Below are positions 50,501 through 61,022 of a stretch of 64,000 bases of DNA, one piece after another. The translations under genes were made by a program, and so were the position numbers. A model generated the notes under the pieces. The model was not told where the DNA came from and searched no databases. It worked only from the letters and a program-made list of their open reading frames with translations. This DNA comes from Sipunculus nudus. Taxonomy: Eukaryota > Annelida > Sipuncula > Golfingiida > Sipunculidae. The stretch's first letter is position 1; every line of letters begins with the position of its first letter. The DNA is taken from the NCBI GenBank assembly GCA_026874595.1, contig CM049319.1:65651417-65715416 (forward strand), read 5' to 3'.

Positions 50501-51652
50501 GCCTGCTTTTCATAAAAAGGCACTTAGTCAAGGTATTATGAGATGCTAAGGAGCTAAATGTAAATCAACATAAGGAGAAACCCTTAGGTAGTACCTGCTG
50601 CAATTGTATAGCTCTTTTGTCATTATGTTTAACCCACAAACTGGCAGTGTATGTTTCAGCTTAGTAATAATCATTCCGATTTCGGACAAACCTTTTGGCC
50701 ATTTGGTTGTTTAAACTTAAATTGCTGCGTTGCTTGATTTTATCTATGAGAAAAATCATACTCACTGATTGCTAGAGATTCTCTGAGTAAAATTTTTCAC
50801 CTTTCCTCCCTTTATACTGAGACTTTAGACTGTTGTGTTTTTAACAAAGTACTATGGATGATTTTGTGGGCTTGTCCTTTGGAGGGTTAGGTGTTTAAAA
50901 AACAAATGTGATAAGCTCCAGAGATCCCCTAAGGTATTAAAAACAATCAAAAATAAATGAAACGCATTCATACCCAAGCCTCTCCTTGCTCTCCTCAGGG
51001 GTGAGCTGATCGAATGTTTTTGCCTCTTCCTTGCCGAGGAACGCCTCGTGGTCGTAGTCAGGATTATGTTCATCTTCATCCTTAAAGTGCTGCTCGTCTG
51101 ACAGTTCCTGTAAGAACATCATTCATTAATGCAGTGATGACAGCACTTATGCCACTGATATATGATAGCCTACTGACACTACCGAGATGTCAAATTGTAA
51201 TCAAAATTGCTCCTCGGCTGTGGTTCAATCCCTCCATCTGCTGACGTTGGATCTTATGCTCTACCAATAGACTACAAAAGCTACACAAGTAATATTAATC
51301 AAATTAATGGAAAAAGAACTCCAAAACTGAATATATTGCTACAGGTAAACTGGTTAATTAACTTAATTTGCATGAAAGATAAGTTTTGTCATAGTGGCTG
51401 CATATGCAAATAGGTGTATGTATGCATGTTTATTAACTATTATGCTGTAACAAGAACAACAATCAAAGAATGTCAAAGCTGATTGTAAAAAAAAAATTCA
51501 CAATATTTTGCATATTTTAAATTTTCTAAATTGTGGATTCTCACCTTGTCAAAAACTCGTTCTTTGCCGTGTTTTTCTTCCTTTTTCGGGATGGCAGACG
51601 ACTGAGTCAAGGCCAGAGTGGCCAGGACCAGTATCATCATATAAAACTTCAT
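39981..51652 (-). CDS. CALU: Calumenin, whole coding region (spliced, 7 coding positions)
   Basis: CREC-family, low-affinity Ca2+-binding protein of the ER/secretory lumen. Join (minus): 51652-51545, 51107-50974, 49887-49685, 48903-48746, 46514-46454, then either 44048-43846 or 42878-42679, then 40085-39981. All borders are GT/AG and all phases agree. The 7b form gives 969 nt, 322 aa; the 7a form gives 323 aa; vertebrate calumenin is about 315. Signal peptide about 1-20. Conserved AFLG and [14 protein letters not shown] lie just before EF-hand 1. EF loops: EF1 88-99 (Asn for Gly at position 6), EF2 about 124-134 (degenerate), EF3 171-182, EF4 208-219, EF5 249-260, EF6 285-296; the last four are canonical. 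The C-terminus HDEF is the ER-retention signal known for calumenin. The start MKFY is preferred over an in-frame ATG 7 codons upstream because its context (CACCATGA) is better and the signal peptide begins there. CALU is preferred over other reticulocalbins because of HDEF and the near-identical C-terminal block [11 protein letters not shown]. Confidence 0.96.
40841..40936. repeat. Four copies of a 24-bp repeat
   Basis: ATGGCTCTACTTGTAATACT+GCAA occurs four times head to tail, the first three identical, in the intron between CALU exons 7b and 8. Confidence 0.9.
41710..41990 (+). mobile_element. Fragment of the GCCTCCGCC MITE family
   Basis: It shares GGGTATG..TTC.TCCCC..TCGTGTG, GTTCACAACA, GATCTCATAAAATTTCC and AATCAATTAGATTTTGG with the copy at 23118-23485. 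It lies in a CALU intron. Confidence 0.5.
42679..42878 (-). CDS. CALU: CALU alternative exon 7b, EF-hand 5 (proximal copy)
   Basis: Acceptor TTGCCTAG, donor AAG|GTATGC; 200 nt, phase 1 in, phase 0 out, 67 codons. It encodes [20 protein letters not shown], the loop [27 protein letters not shown] and ESDIDK. Of the two copies this one reads closer to vertebrate calumenin ([12 protein letters not shown], AEARHL). The borders are phase-identical to exon 7a. Confidence 0.93.
43689..43848. repeat. 23-bp minisatellite overlapping the exon 7a splice donor
   Basis: Seven head-to-tail units (six of 23 bp, one of 22 bp) of AGCCTCCAGTCATGACAGA+nnnT. The last unit (AGCCTCCTGTCATAACAGAC+CTT, 43826-43848) includes the 5' splice site and the last codon of exon 7a. 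Confidence 0.88.
43846..44048 (-). CDS. CALU: CALU alternative exon 7a, EF-hand 5 (distal copy)
   Basis: Acceptor TGTACAG; 203 nt, phase 1 in, phase 0 out, 68 codons. It encodes an acidic run ([12 protein letters not shown]) then LETEREQF, the loop [21 protein letters not shown] and EADEDK, which holds the first four residues of EF-hand 6. All loop ligands are intact, so this is not an obvious pseudo-exon. It is homologous to 42679-42878 but clearly diverged. The proposed donor AAG|GTCTGT is weak and lies within a 23-bp minisatellite. Confidence 0.85.
44448..44500. repeat. (TA)n microsatellite in CALU intron
   Basis: About 53 bases of pure TA, 400 bases upstream (gene orientation) of exon 7a. 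Confidence 0.9.
45640..45775 (-). mobile_element. tRNA-derived SINE, copy B
   Basis: The minus strand shows TCTGTGGTCTGAGGATAGAG (A-box-like), CTCAAAACCTGGAGGTTGCG and GAGTTCAAATC (B-box-like), then GCGAGATTTTTACAGTCAGC, the body block shared with copies A and C. Confidence 0.6.
46454..46514 (-). CDS. CALU: CALU exon, EF-hand 4
   Basis: Small 61-nt exon: acceptor GTATTTCAG, donor ATCG|GTAGGT; phase 0 in, phase 1 out. It encodes ETLEDI followed by the canonical EF loop [12 protein letters not shown] and YI. The single base G left over starts the first codon of whichever EF5 exon follows (Ala with 7a, Gly with 7b). Confidence 0.94.
47340..48560. repeat. Internally repeated dispersed element in CALU intron 5
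   Basis: Blocks such as GTCCATTAGTTTTxxACTTAT, CAATTTGATTTTTGGAxCA, GATATTAAAGTT and GACCTTGAAAAATGCATxAAGG each occur two or three times. It ends with GGGGATAC near 48572. It looks like overlapping copies of a dispersed repeat; no open frame. Confidence 0.45.
48746..48903 (-). CDS. CALU: CALU exon, EF-hand 3
   Basis: Acceptor CTTAACAG, donor TGAT|GTAAGG; 158 nt, phase 1 in, phase 0 out. It encodes [13 protein letters not shown] followed by the canonical loop [12 protein letters not shown] and [14 protein letters not shown], which matches the calumenin block between EF3 and EF4. Confidence 0.95.
49685..49887 (-). CDS. CALU: CALU exon, EF-hands 1 and 2
   Basis: Acceptor ATACCACAG, donor AAAG|GTATGT; 203 nt, phase 2 in, phase 1 out. 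EF1 loop [12 protein letters not shown] has the acidic ligands at positions 1, 5 and 12 but Asn where Gly is usual at position 6. The EF2 position ([13 protein letters not shown]) is one residue shorter than in vertebrate calumenin and lacks a normal ligand pattern, so it is unlikely to bind Ca2+ conventionally. The conserved RQWKEH and KRTYGF flanks confirm the alignment. Confidence 0.95.
50974..51107 (-). CDS. CALU: CALU exon, acidic linker before EF-hand 1
   Basis: Acceptor TTCTTACAG, donor TTGG|GTATGA; 134 nt, phase 0 in, phase 2 out. It encodes ELSDEQHF followed by an acidic stretch, DYDHEAFLG and [13 protein letters not shown], the signature block of calumenin just before the first EF-hand. 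The glycine codon that ends the block is split over the intron. Confidence 0.95.
51200..51290 (-). mobile_element. tRNA-like SINE head, copy D
   Basis: The minus strand reads GTAGTCTATTGGTAGAGCAT (A-box region of a tRNA) then AGATCCAACGTCAGCAGATG and GGATTGAACCAC, a decayed B box. It lies in CALU intron 2. Confidence 0.45.
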
Positions 51653-51673
51653 GGTGCGGGTGTTTGTTAGCAT
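51545..51673 (-). CDS. CALU: CALU exon with start codon and signal peptide
   Basis: The exon follows a TTTTCAG acceptor and ends AAG|GTGAGA (phase 0). Translation starts at 51652 with [20 protein letters not shown], a hydrophobic signal peptide with a small-residue cleavage site, followed by a short basic/acidic linker ending VFDK. The exon's first three bases are also an in-frame ATG (51673), giving a 7-residue longer alternative. A 5' UTR exon must lie further upstream because this exon begins at an acceptor. Confidence 0.95.
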
Positions 51674-51743
51674 CTGAAAACAAGTAAACAGGTATGATTT
51701 ACGCCAAAATGGTAACTCTCATAAATCTCATCATCCAATCAAT

Positions 51744-52172
51744 CTCTAAACAGTTACTGTAATCATCAATCCAATCTCCAAACAGTTACTGTAATCATCA
51801 ATCAAATCTCTGAACAGTTACTGTAATCATCAATCCAATCTCCAAACAGTTATTGTAATCATCAATCCAATCTCAAAACAGTTACTTTAATCATCAATCC
51901 AATAACCAGACAGTTATTGTAATCATCAATCCAATCTCCAAACAGTTATTGTAATCATCAATCCAATCTCCAAACGGTTATTGTAATCATCAATCCAATC
52001 TCCAAACAGTTATTGTAATTATCAATCCAATCTCCAAACAGTTATTGTAAATCAATCCTATCTCCAAACAGTTATTGTAATCATCAATTGAATCTCCAAA
52101 CGGTTATTGTAATCATCAATCCAATCTCCAAACAGTTATTGTAATTATCAATCGAATCTCCAAACAGTTATA
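51744..52172. repeat. 32-bp minisatellite, about 13 units
   Basis: CAAACAGTTATTGTAATCAT+CAATCCAATCTC is repeated with few changes, starting about 70 bases upstream of the CALU signal-peptide exon. Confidence 0.92.
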
Positions 52173-53364
52173 TCTAAAAACCCTGATCATAAAACTAACC
52201 TCCAATGATATAACTTATTTTAAAACTAGTCTCAAAACAGTTTTTCTCACTACAAATTAATCTCAAAACACAGAGCCTTTGCCAAATCAACCTGCAGGCA
52301 ATTTCTAATTCATCTATTTAATACAATCCTAGTAATCGTGTTAACTTATTTCAGTTATTCTTTTGCTTTTGTATGAAGTTACATTCAATGTTAATTGAAA
52401 CAGTAAAAATGAATGAATGGCCTTAGAAATGATTTAGTTAAAAATTGATGAGGGACCAATCAATAATGTTGGTAATGTGTTGTAATAATTTAAATAGTTA
52501 CAATGCATATAAAATTTCAAAGATGTGTAGTTGTAAGCAATTAGATTTACAAATCAAAAGAATTTAGCAGTGAAAATGCTTATCCATTAAATCCCATTAA
52601 TTCCTTACCAACCTTGCTGAAAACAATCAAAATAGCCACCACCAAAATACATTAAACTTAAAGTGACATCTGTGCAGATTTTAGTACACATGGCTTAGTA
52701 TCACAGGTATGACACCAGACAATATTGGTGGTATATTAATATGTTAATTTTTTTTCTTTGACAGTTGCCCATTAAAAGATGTGAAAAAGGGCACTTCATG
52801 CTGCACACGTGGCAAATATGGGCCACCATACTTATTATTTTTGTTTTGTTTTCACAACAAGGAAGTGGAAATGATATGACATGACACTGTACAATATTCC
52901 AAACCACATCCACAGCTCTCTGATTATGGTGCTCACGCAATGGTTATACACTACAGTTATCTCAGATCTCCCTGCTATAACTGCTGCTTTGTATAGCAAG
53001 ATTCACTGGGTTAAGACCATCAGGGTAGGCACAGAGCAACAAATGGCTATCAAACCAATAAGAGCATTGTATCGCATTGTGCATCCAGCTGCAAATTTTA
53101 TCATGCAACACCTGCCCTCATTGGTCTGATTACTCCAGCTCTGGTTGGTCTGACTATAAAGCACATGTGCTAGAACCAGTGTTATTGTCAAATAAAAACT
53201 TCCCTAGATTTGCAAATTTTGTGCGAATAAAAATAAATTCAACCATTTAAAGTGAGATAAAAATCAATGGCACAACTTACAGTGATATCAGCAAAAGACA
53301 GTAAAATCTGTTAGCTTATTTTACCCCCATTGCTTAATTCTTGCAAATTATACATGGTAGAATC

Positions 53365-54583
53365 CCGGGTTGGGTTTTATCCGGATAAAACTTGTTTGAT
53401 CCAGGACAATGGATAAAACTAGGTTTTATCTAGTTTAATCCAGTTTTATCCGGATAATACAGGATTAAACTGGATCAAACCAAGAATCACCTTGTAAAAT
53501 CAAATTAAATTAACATGAATGATAATCTGGATAAATAAGTTCAGAAGGTGTTGACAATATATGTTTTATATCTAATTGGCAATTTCCTCCAGGTTCATGT
53601 TTCACTGTTGTCAGTATCCACTATTAGCTTATGCTCAACACACCAAAATGAGGAGCTGTCCCTTTGTCTTCTATGTTACTTTTCTGGCTAGTAGTAGGAT
53701 GTATCATCTTTATAGCACCATCCTCAATCAGCCACCAACTCATAGTCACTGGGCAGGTGACTGTTGCAGTCTAATTGTCAACAACTAATTATAGACTCTG
53801 TGAAGGAGGATGCCTGAAAGACTTTGATCCAATGGAGGTTTCTCCTCTCAGGCTGTCATGACTGAATGGGTGTCAAATGGTAGCCCACTGTTGCTGCTTG
53901 TGTAAACATTCCTTACCTGTGGCAAAAGTCAAGGAATCACACTACTACCTCAAATTCAGAGAAACCTACTTTGGCAAGATAGCTCTTTTTTCAAGTATTT
54001 TATCATTTGCTTCTTGAAAGGTCACCCGCACAAATTTATTGACCAAGTGACTGATATCGCTGTATATCTTAAGTCATTAATGCAATAAATGACTGGTTTA
54101 TGTACATCTCTGTCAGATATAAGAATAGATGCTTATCTGTGAATATATGATATTCTATAGTACCACTGATTGTTGAGTTTTAATTTAACATGTGCGAACT
54201 GCAGTTGTTTAGCTTTAATATATTTAATGTACAAATGAGTGATAATGTTTTAATAAGTCATTCTCTAACTGACCTCTCTAAAGAATAGAAATAATTTCAA
54301 GTTTCAAAATTATTATCAAAATCATGGCATGACTATCTGTGACAAAAACAATGAGTTTTATGTATAAAAAAATGGTCACATAATAATTCAGTTAACTAGA
54401 CATCAATGTTCCTTATAAGTATTTTTTACAGTGGAAAGCTAAACTTAATATAAAATATCTACTTCACAGACAGTATACAACCAAACTTAGGATAAAACTG
54501 GATAAAACCTGTTTTATCCAATCCAGATTAATCCAGATTAATCCAGTGGATTAAACTGGTTGCAGATAAAACTGCCAACCCTG
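53365..54583. mobile_element. Non-autonomous hAT element, 1219 bp, complete
   Basis: A perfect 8-bp target duplication GTAGAATC (53357-53364 and 54584-54591) flanks inverted ends CCGGGTTGG-GTTTTATCC and, reverse strand, CAGGGTTGGCAGTTTTATC. Both subterminal regions are packed with TTTTATCC, GGATAAAAC, GTTTAATCC and GGATTAAAC motifs in both orientations. There is no transposase. It lies in the CALU 5' intron. Confidence 0.85.
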
Positions 54584-54760
54584 GTAGAATCATGCACACA
54601 TGCCTTTGTTAAATATGGGTATAAATTATTCCCCTTTTTTTAAATATTTTTTTTTGTGGAGGTAACTGGCTCCATTTTTTATGCTTGCTTAACTAAGTAA
54701 TGTTCACCTGCAGAATTTCATTCTAGTTTTCAAATTACATGACAGGGGGTTACACACAAC

Positions 54761-56827
54761 TGGGCCAATTGCGATATTTCTGTACATTTATGTCCCACCC
54801 TTAACACCAAAATTTATTGTAAAAGAAATCTTAATTATTTATCTTTTATACATGTACATAATCTGATATAATTATCTCAGAAATCTCCCAGCTCCCACGT
54901 TCCTCTATGGTTAGATAATGATAAATCATTATTACAAAGTCATCATAATCTGTCCCCCCCCCCCCCCCCCCGTAACACACACAGTGTTCCACCTTGCTGG
55001 TCCCAGGATTTACTTGATGGAAACTTTCCTTTAACTTGCATGTACCTGAGGCAATGAGACACCTGATAGGTAGAATAAGTTCAGCTCAATAGTCTTACTG
55101 TTAAATATGTTTAGACAAAAAGTGTTACGGGTGGGACATATTTGATAGAAATACAGTTTTAATTAATATTTACATCTAATTTATACATTAATAAGACAAT
55201 AAAACAAGTCACAAACCCAAAATATACCATGGACTATTGAAAAACAAGGCACAGTATATTTCTTTTTTAAATATAATATGAGGAATTTGTCAAATTTGCA
55301 AAAAGAAAGTCTATGGAGGACCGTTACGGGTGGGACAAAGCCTGGTGATGCTATTTACTTTTACAACAGATATGTTTTAATATTCCTTTTTATTTATGAA
55401 TTTAATGGTGAGAAAATGCTATAAAATAACCTGCACAGTCATTCTGTTATTCTGATGAAAAGTTGCAGCCGTTAATTTATAAAAAATAACCCAGCATGGC
55501 TACTCTTTGAAATAATTGCTTAAAATATGCTTATTAGCACAGTCCATTAAGCACTGTAAAAGTACAGAATATGTTAAATAAATGTACTCATGTTTTCCCA
55601 ACCTTTCAATTTTGCAAGTTTCTTTTTGGAATCCATACCATTATTGTTACCATTATTGATGGTATCTGTCTTTAATGTTACCTTTCACTGTTATATGTCA
55701 TTATCAACTAATTTACTAAAACATCTGTCATAATATGCAGTTTCCCTTTAATATTTGCTTATATTTTAAATGACTTAAATAATCTATAATGTTGAAAACA
55801 TAATAAATTAAATTAAATCCAGATTGATCCAGGGAAAGAAAATTTTAGACATTAAAAATTAAATAATAATATGATAAATTGCCTTCCTGAAAATCTTAAG
55901 TATTAACCAAAGAAGGCCTAAAAAGTACATTAAAACATATATTAAAAGTATAGTATTACCTTTAAAATGAGTTGAAGAAGATACCATCAAAGTTAACATG
56001 AAAGGAGTTGTTAAATCTTATTTAATCTGCAGCGAGCAATATTCTTTGTCTTGTTACGGGTGGGACAATGTTACGGGTGGGACACGTTACGGGTGGGACA
56101 AAATGATGTATCTTTGACATGCTGTATAATAAATTTAGAGGACAAGCATACAGATTAGGCATGACAAAACAGTTCACGTTTGTGCTTTTCTGTATAAAGG
56201 GTTAAGGTTTATCTATTCTCTAATTTCACACTGCTATTCCACTGTTACGGGTGGGACAGTTATGATTGACAATACCAACCTTTTTGGATGAAACACTTGA
56301 TTCTGATTTGTTAGAGTGACATGTACCCCAGACACATATGAAATATTAATCTCACTTATATTCTGGTCAGTGTAACACAAAATGCAGTTCTTGGTTAATA
56401 ATCATGACAATTGCAGCACTACCTGTTACGGGTGGGACAAAAAAAATATTTTATTTTAACCAAGACATCATAATTGATACCAAAATCCAAGTTTTGGATT
56501 TCTGTATCCAAGTTACTTCTTCATGTAAACTTTCAACCCTACTTCACTGTTTAAATTCATTTAGCAGCATGTATATAGCTGATAATTAAGGTCTGCATGG
56601 TCATAAAACTTATGGGTTTAACTATGGACATGTTACGGGTGGGACAAATTGGCCCATAATTTGCTACAAGTGGATAGAAACATCTTTTCTATCACACTAA
56701 AAAGTGATGGATGTTACTATCTGCATCATCTGAGATATTCTTAATTAGTAACTGCCTTACAAACAGCCTTATTTTTCTTTCTTTAACCTCAGACACTGTC
56801 ATGTACAGATTTAGCGCAATTGGCCCA
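54761..56827. mobile_element. 2.07-kb inverted-repeat element with eight 15-bp motif copies
   Basis: Inverted ends TGGGCCAATTGCGATATTTC+TGTACAT (left) and, reverse strand, TGGGCCAATTGCGCTAAATC+TGTACAT (right), 24 of 27 identical. Inside, GTTACGGGTGGGACA occurs perfectly eight times on the plus strand (from 55124, 55323, 56053, 56070, 56086, 56244, 56425, 56632), and once inverted with one mismatch beside the left end (54791-54805). No long frame. A target duplication is not evident, so the exact limits are uncertain. Confidence 0.65.
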
Positions 56828-56879
56828 ACTATCCTGGCATCAACCAAGGTTTTGTATAACTCCCCTGCGGGTCTTGAAA

Positions 56880-57050
56880 GGTGCACTAATGTGCGAGTGA
56901 AACCAGATTGTTGGGTATTAAGCCTTGCAGAGCACTCACTCTAAGGTGGGGGCCAACCATGAAAAATCTCACGGCCTCGGCTGAGACTGGAACTCCCAAC
57001 TTCCCAGCTTTGAGCTCTGTGCTAGAGCTACCTCTAGACAACAGAAATTG
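56880..57050 (-). mobile_element. tRNA-derived SINE, copy C
   Basis: The minus strand reads TCTGTTGTCTAGAGGTAGCT (A-box-like), GAGCTCAAAGCTGGGAAGTT, GGGAGTTCCAGTCTC, then GCCGTGAGATTTTTCATGGT and GGCCCC, matching the body of copies A and B. Confidence 0.6.
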
Positions 57051-58678
57051 GTCTTAAATTAACTTAATTAAAAATTAATATGAGTGCAAAGTAAATAATT
57101 TTTGTGAAGTCACAACATACAGTGAAGATAACGCTTTGTGGAAACTGGAATTCTTACTTAGCGCATTCTGGATCAGTTCAGCTGCAACACTAGTCACAAT
57201 GCAGCACTGGCAATTAAAAGAGTACAAGATCAGTCAAGCATGCAGTCCACTGCTATAACAATATTCCATTTATAAGTACACTTTATTTTAAATATTTAAA
57301 TAAATATCACCTCACCAACTTATCCCAAGGTATGGCCTTGTTGGTAATGCTAATAAGACTTGCTCTTGCTATATGCCAACACTATGGACTGGTACTGCCA
57401 TCTGGTGATAAAAACTTAACTAATCTGTGGTTCTCTGATGGTCATACTTTATAACATTATCCAGTATGAGCCAACATAGAGGATCTTTAAACAGTAACAT
57501 CTATCATATGAAAAGATATAAAACTTACTCATGGCATGAAAGGCCAACATCCACCTAAGTCTGTCCAGTCTTTATTTGTCTGTGCACTAGATATCCTAAT
57601 TGTTATGATCAAGTTTGTTTCATTTTCAATCAGAGAATGAGCTCTCATGATTTGGCTAGATTTAACTATGTGTATCAGACTGAAATCTGTTTAGCTGTGG
57701 AGTGAAAGAGCAACTGCACAAGCACACAATTTCTTTTGAAATGTTTAAATACAGAAACTGATGGTCTCTGCTATGTCAAATGTCACTGCTATATAATATG
57801 AAAGTGAAATTGACTCTCACTCTATTCTCCTAAAACACAGACACTTAAAATTCACTTGACAGTCAATTCTTTATTAAAACTGAATTGACTTTGCATCCAG
57901 GCTATTCCAGCTCCCTCAAACTTTAAATACACCAGAGCAAATTATGCAGTTACCAGGGTTGGGGCCATGTAAGTAGGAAGTACCGAGTACATGTACTTTG
58001 AACTAAAATACCTGTACCTGGTATAAGGAACTCCAGGTACAAGTATGATACTGGAAATTGACATCACATGCACAGTTATATACCTATCTCTGACTTGGTT
58101 AATTACCATGCTTTTATCACTGTAGCCTGTACCTTGGTACCTAGGTACTATTGCATATAAACCTGGCCTCAACCCTGGCGATGACAGATTTAAAAGGTTA
58201 CATAACAATAACCCTATGCACTGCTAAACTAAAAAAAATTACTAGTATCAACTATCATGCAACACTGACATCAACCATTTATCGTGCACCAATGATAACA
58301 TATAACAAATTCATGCAAAGTTGCGCACTTTAAATAGTCCTGGGACTATTTATAGTATTATAACAATTTAACATACAGACCCGAGAAGTGCTTAGTGCAA
58401 ACAATAACATCAAGAGACCAAATTTATCAGTGACACCTGTCAAACTACACGGGTGGGTGAGAACAGCATGCAGTACTGACAGAAAAGAGATCAAGCGAAT
58501 TTATACATCATCCCTATATAATTATAAATCTACATTAAGGACAGAGGTAGAAATGGAAACGCACAGAGCAGTTCCTAAGAAAACAGCAACGAGAGAAAGG
58601 CGACCTCCGCTAAAGGTCTTTCCCCGTCCGCGCGAGAGAGATACATGCAAAGCTACGCCGAGAAAATTCAACAAATAC

Positions 58679-58960
58679 CTTGATCTCTCGTGTCAGCTGT
58701 GTTAAAAGATCGATTGGTCAGTTTGGATCAAGCAGACAGTTCTATTGATCAGCAAAAATTCATGCAAATCCGTGTTAACAAACCCGAAATCCTGGTAAGT
58801 AACACTTACACACAGAGGCGACAGTCTTTTATTCACAGGAGTTTCGCCGGGTCTCAGCCAATCAGAAGCTGAGTTTTGGACACATGTGCGTTAATTGACC
58901 AATCAGCTGCTGTCAACGTGGCTGGGCTGGTGAGTTGGCATCCTGAGCGTTGCATACACA
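58679..58960 (-). promoter_or_regulatory. Possible CALU 5' UTR exon and promoter
   Basis: The first coding exon starts at an acceptor, so a 5' exon must exist upstream. A candidate donor reading minus ATCAAG|GTATTT ends at 58679. Upstream of it lie two CCAATCAG boxes (CCAAT at 58858-58862 and 58899-58903, written on the plus strand) about 41 bp apart, and an AACGTGG motif at about 58916-58922. The location fits a housekeeping NF-Y type promoter. The transcription start cannot be read from sequence. Confidence 0.33.
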
Positions 58961-59591
58961 AATGTTGCTGGATTTAGAGAATTTGCGGAGTTTAGATAAT
59001 CCAACGTTTGCATGGACACGTCACATAAATCCCAAGTGCTATCCCAAATATAAACTTCCCCAATACGAACTCGGAAAGAGTTTACAAATATATATCTATG
59101 AGAACTGGTGACTTAACAATTTCAACACATATTCAATACCGTTTCTAGCTTGACATAGATATTATGGAACTTCGTATATAGAAAGTATGATTAAATTAAT
59201 TAGGCCCGCGGCTAATAATAAACAATTTGAATATCGGTGATAAGAAAATTAGGAGATGTATAATGTATAAATGTATCGTAATTAAGCAGACCGAGACTGC
59301 GATATTAATTACGTTCATTCGTTTGTTCAATTACATATAAAAATGAAATATTTTAACACGTGTTCACATATAATAGCCGGAACAGGTATTTAGGCCTGTA
59401 ATGTCATTGGCCAATGATTTCATTTGATTTACCTCATACGTGTAACCAAAAACTTGAAAATTACATCCTGCAGGTTTTGTTGAAACATGCAGATCTGGCC
59501 ACGTACAATTTTGCGCACAGGGTATCTGTTATCTGTTTGTCATTAGCGGAAATATCTGCAAACCAAACCGGCCGTGCATATAACAGTCGAT

Positions 59592-59695
<104 letters not shown>

Positions 59696-60332
59696 CTATT
59701 GAATCTTTGTTGAACAAACATCAACTCAATTTATGTATCGTGTGTGAACCCACATATGACAAGTATGCACGTAATGACAATACAATAAATGTATTGTTGT
59801 TTTGAGTGGGAAAATCATATATGACACCGGGTATATTTTATATTTTGCTTTTCGCGGTATGCGCCTAAATATAAATACACTTACAAGTATAGAAATCTCT
59901 TGGCAACTATAATCACTTTTACTATACAAAGTAAACAAATAGCAGTGTTACCCGTGTGAACGGTTGACAGTTTGACGTGTATGTACTACATATATGATAT
60001 ACTAAGCACATATCGACCCATATCGGTCTTATTTAATATGCTATACATCTATATAGATCGATCGATATATGCTTTATCAATATAGGCATGGCTATTTTTT
60101 TTCGGAATCTTTTAAGGTTCAAGTAACTAATATGGGAATCAATCTGTTCAGCAGAGGGGTCAGATATTTGCTTCTTTTATGAATAATAATGCGTTGCCAT
60201 GGCAACATATTTTCATATTGTGGTTATATGACAGTATATTTGTATATTGAATCACACGTGTACGCGGAGAATATAAAGAGATATGCATGCAAAGTATATA
60301 ATAAATAAAAATACGAATATATAGGCCATATC

Positions 60333-60535
60333 TCAGGGGCGGGTCCATAATTTTGGGAAGGGAGGGTCCAACCCATGCAATAAACCTGAAAAAAGGTCCT
60401 CTGGTCCGCGGAAAGGAGGGGGTCCAGGTCGCAAAAATTGGTTTGAAATCCTGAACAAAGGGTTGTTGCGGCGCAAAGGGGCGGGGGGGGGGGGGGACCT
60501 CCTGGAACCGCTCCCCCCCGAAACCGTCACTGTAT
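60333..60535 (+). mobile_element. hAT-like terminus with poly-G
   Basis: CAGGGGCGGGTCCATAATTT at 60333 is followed by GGGAAGGGAGGGTCC and a G-run at about 60482-60497. Same terminal style as the copies at 20, 35.8 and 36.1 kb. Confidence 0.45.
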
Positions 60536-60954
60536 ATATGGGGATCGAAATTTAGCTTTAATTTATCATCCATTGTTATATTGCATGACCATTAATATTA
60601 AGAGTGCCACTTTATATTGACATGCATTGTTTGGCTATCAGTCTTATTAATTTTTTCTATTCAGTGCCTGTCTTAAACTGCAGTTTACATTTTTAGGAGT
60701 GAAGAGAGAAGATCAGTTATTTCTGAAATAAATTGTCGTAAATATGGTGTTTTCTGAGGTACTGAATAACGTGAATTTCTGGTTATAAGCGTGTTGCTAT
60801 AGCAACCGCAATATGATCAATTCTGTTCGATCCCTTTTCATTTATTCTTCTCGATGAAAGAACAAATTTTAAAGAACGATGTTTTCTTTAAAAAAAAGTA
60901 TTTGCTGCTTGTCCATGCGCTTGTGGCAATATCAGCGCCTATTACGAACTAACC

Positions 60955-60956
<2 letters not shown>

Positions 60957-61019
<63 letters not shown>
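60957..61019. repeat. (TA)n microsatellite
   Basis: About 63 bases of TA; shorter runs follow at 61450-61482 and about 61683-61699. Confidence 0.92.

Positions 61020-61022
<3 letters not shown>

Noticed and set aside
54743-56867. Wider hAT-type ends (CAGGGG) around the 15-bp-motif element
   Set aside because: The outer blocks resemble each other (GTTACACACAAC against GTTATACAAAAC), but the 8-bp flanks TTACATGA and CGGGTCTT do not match, and the right block may be the SINE copy C tail.
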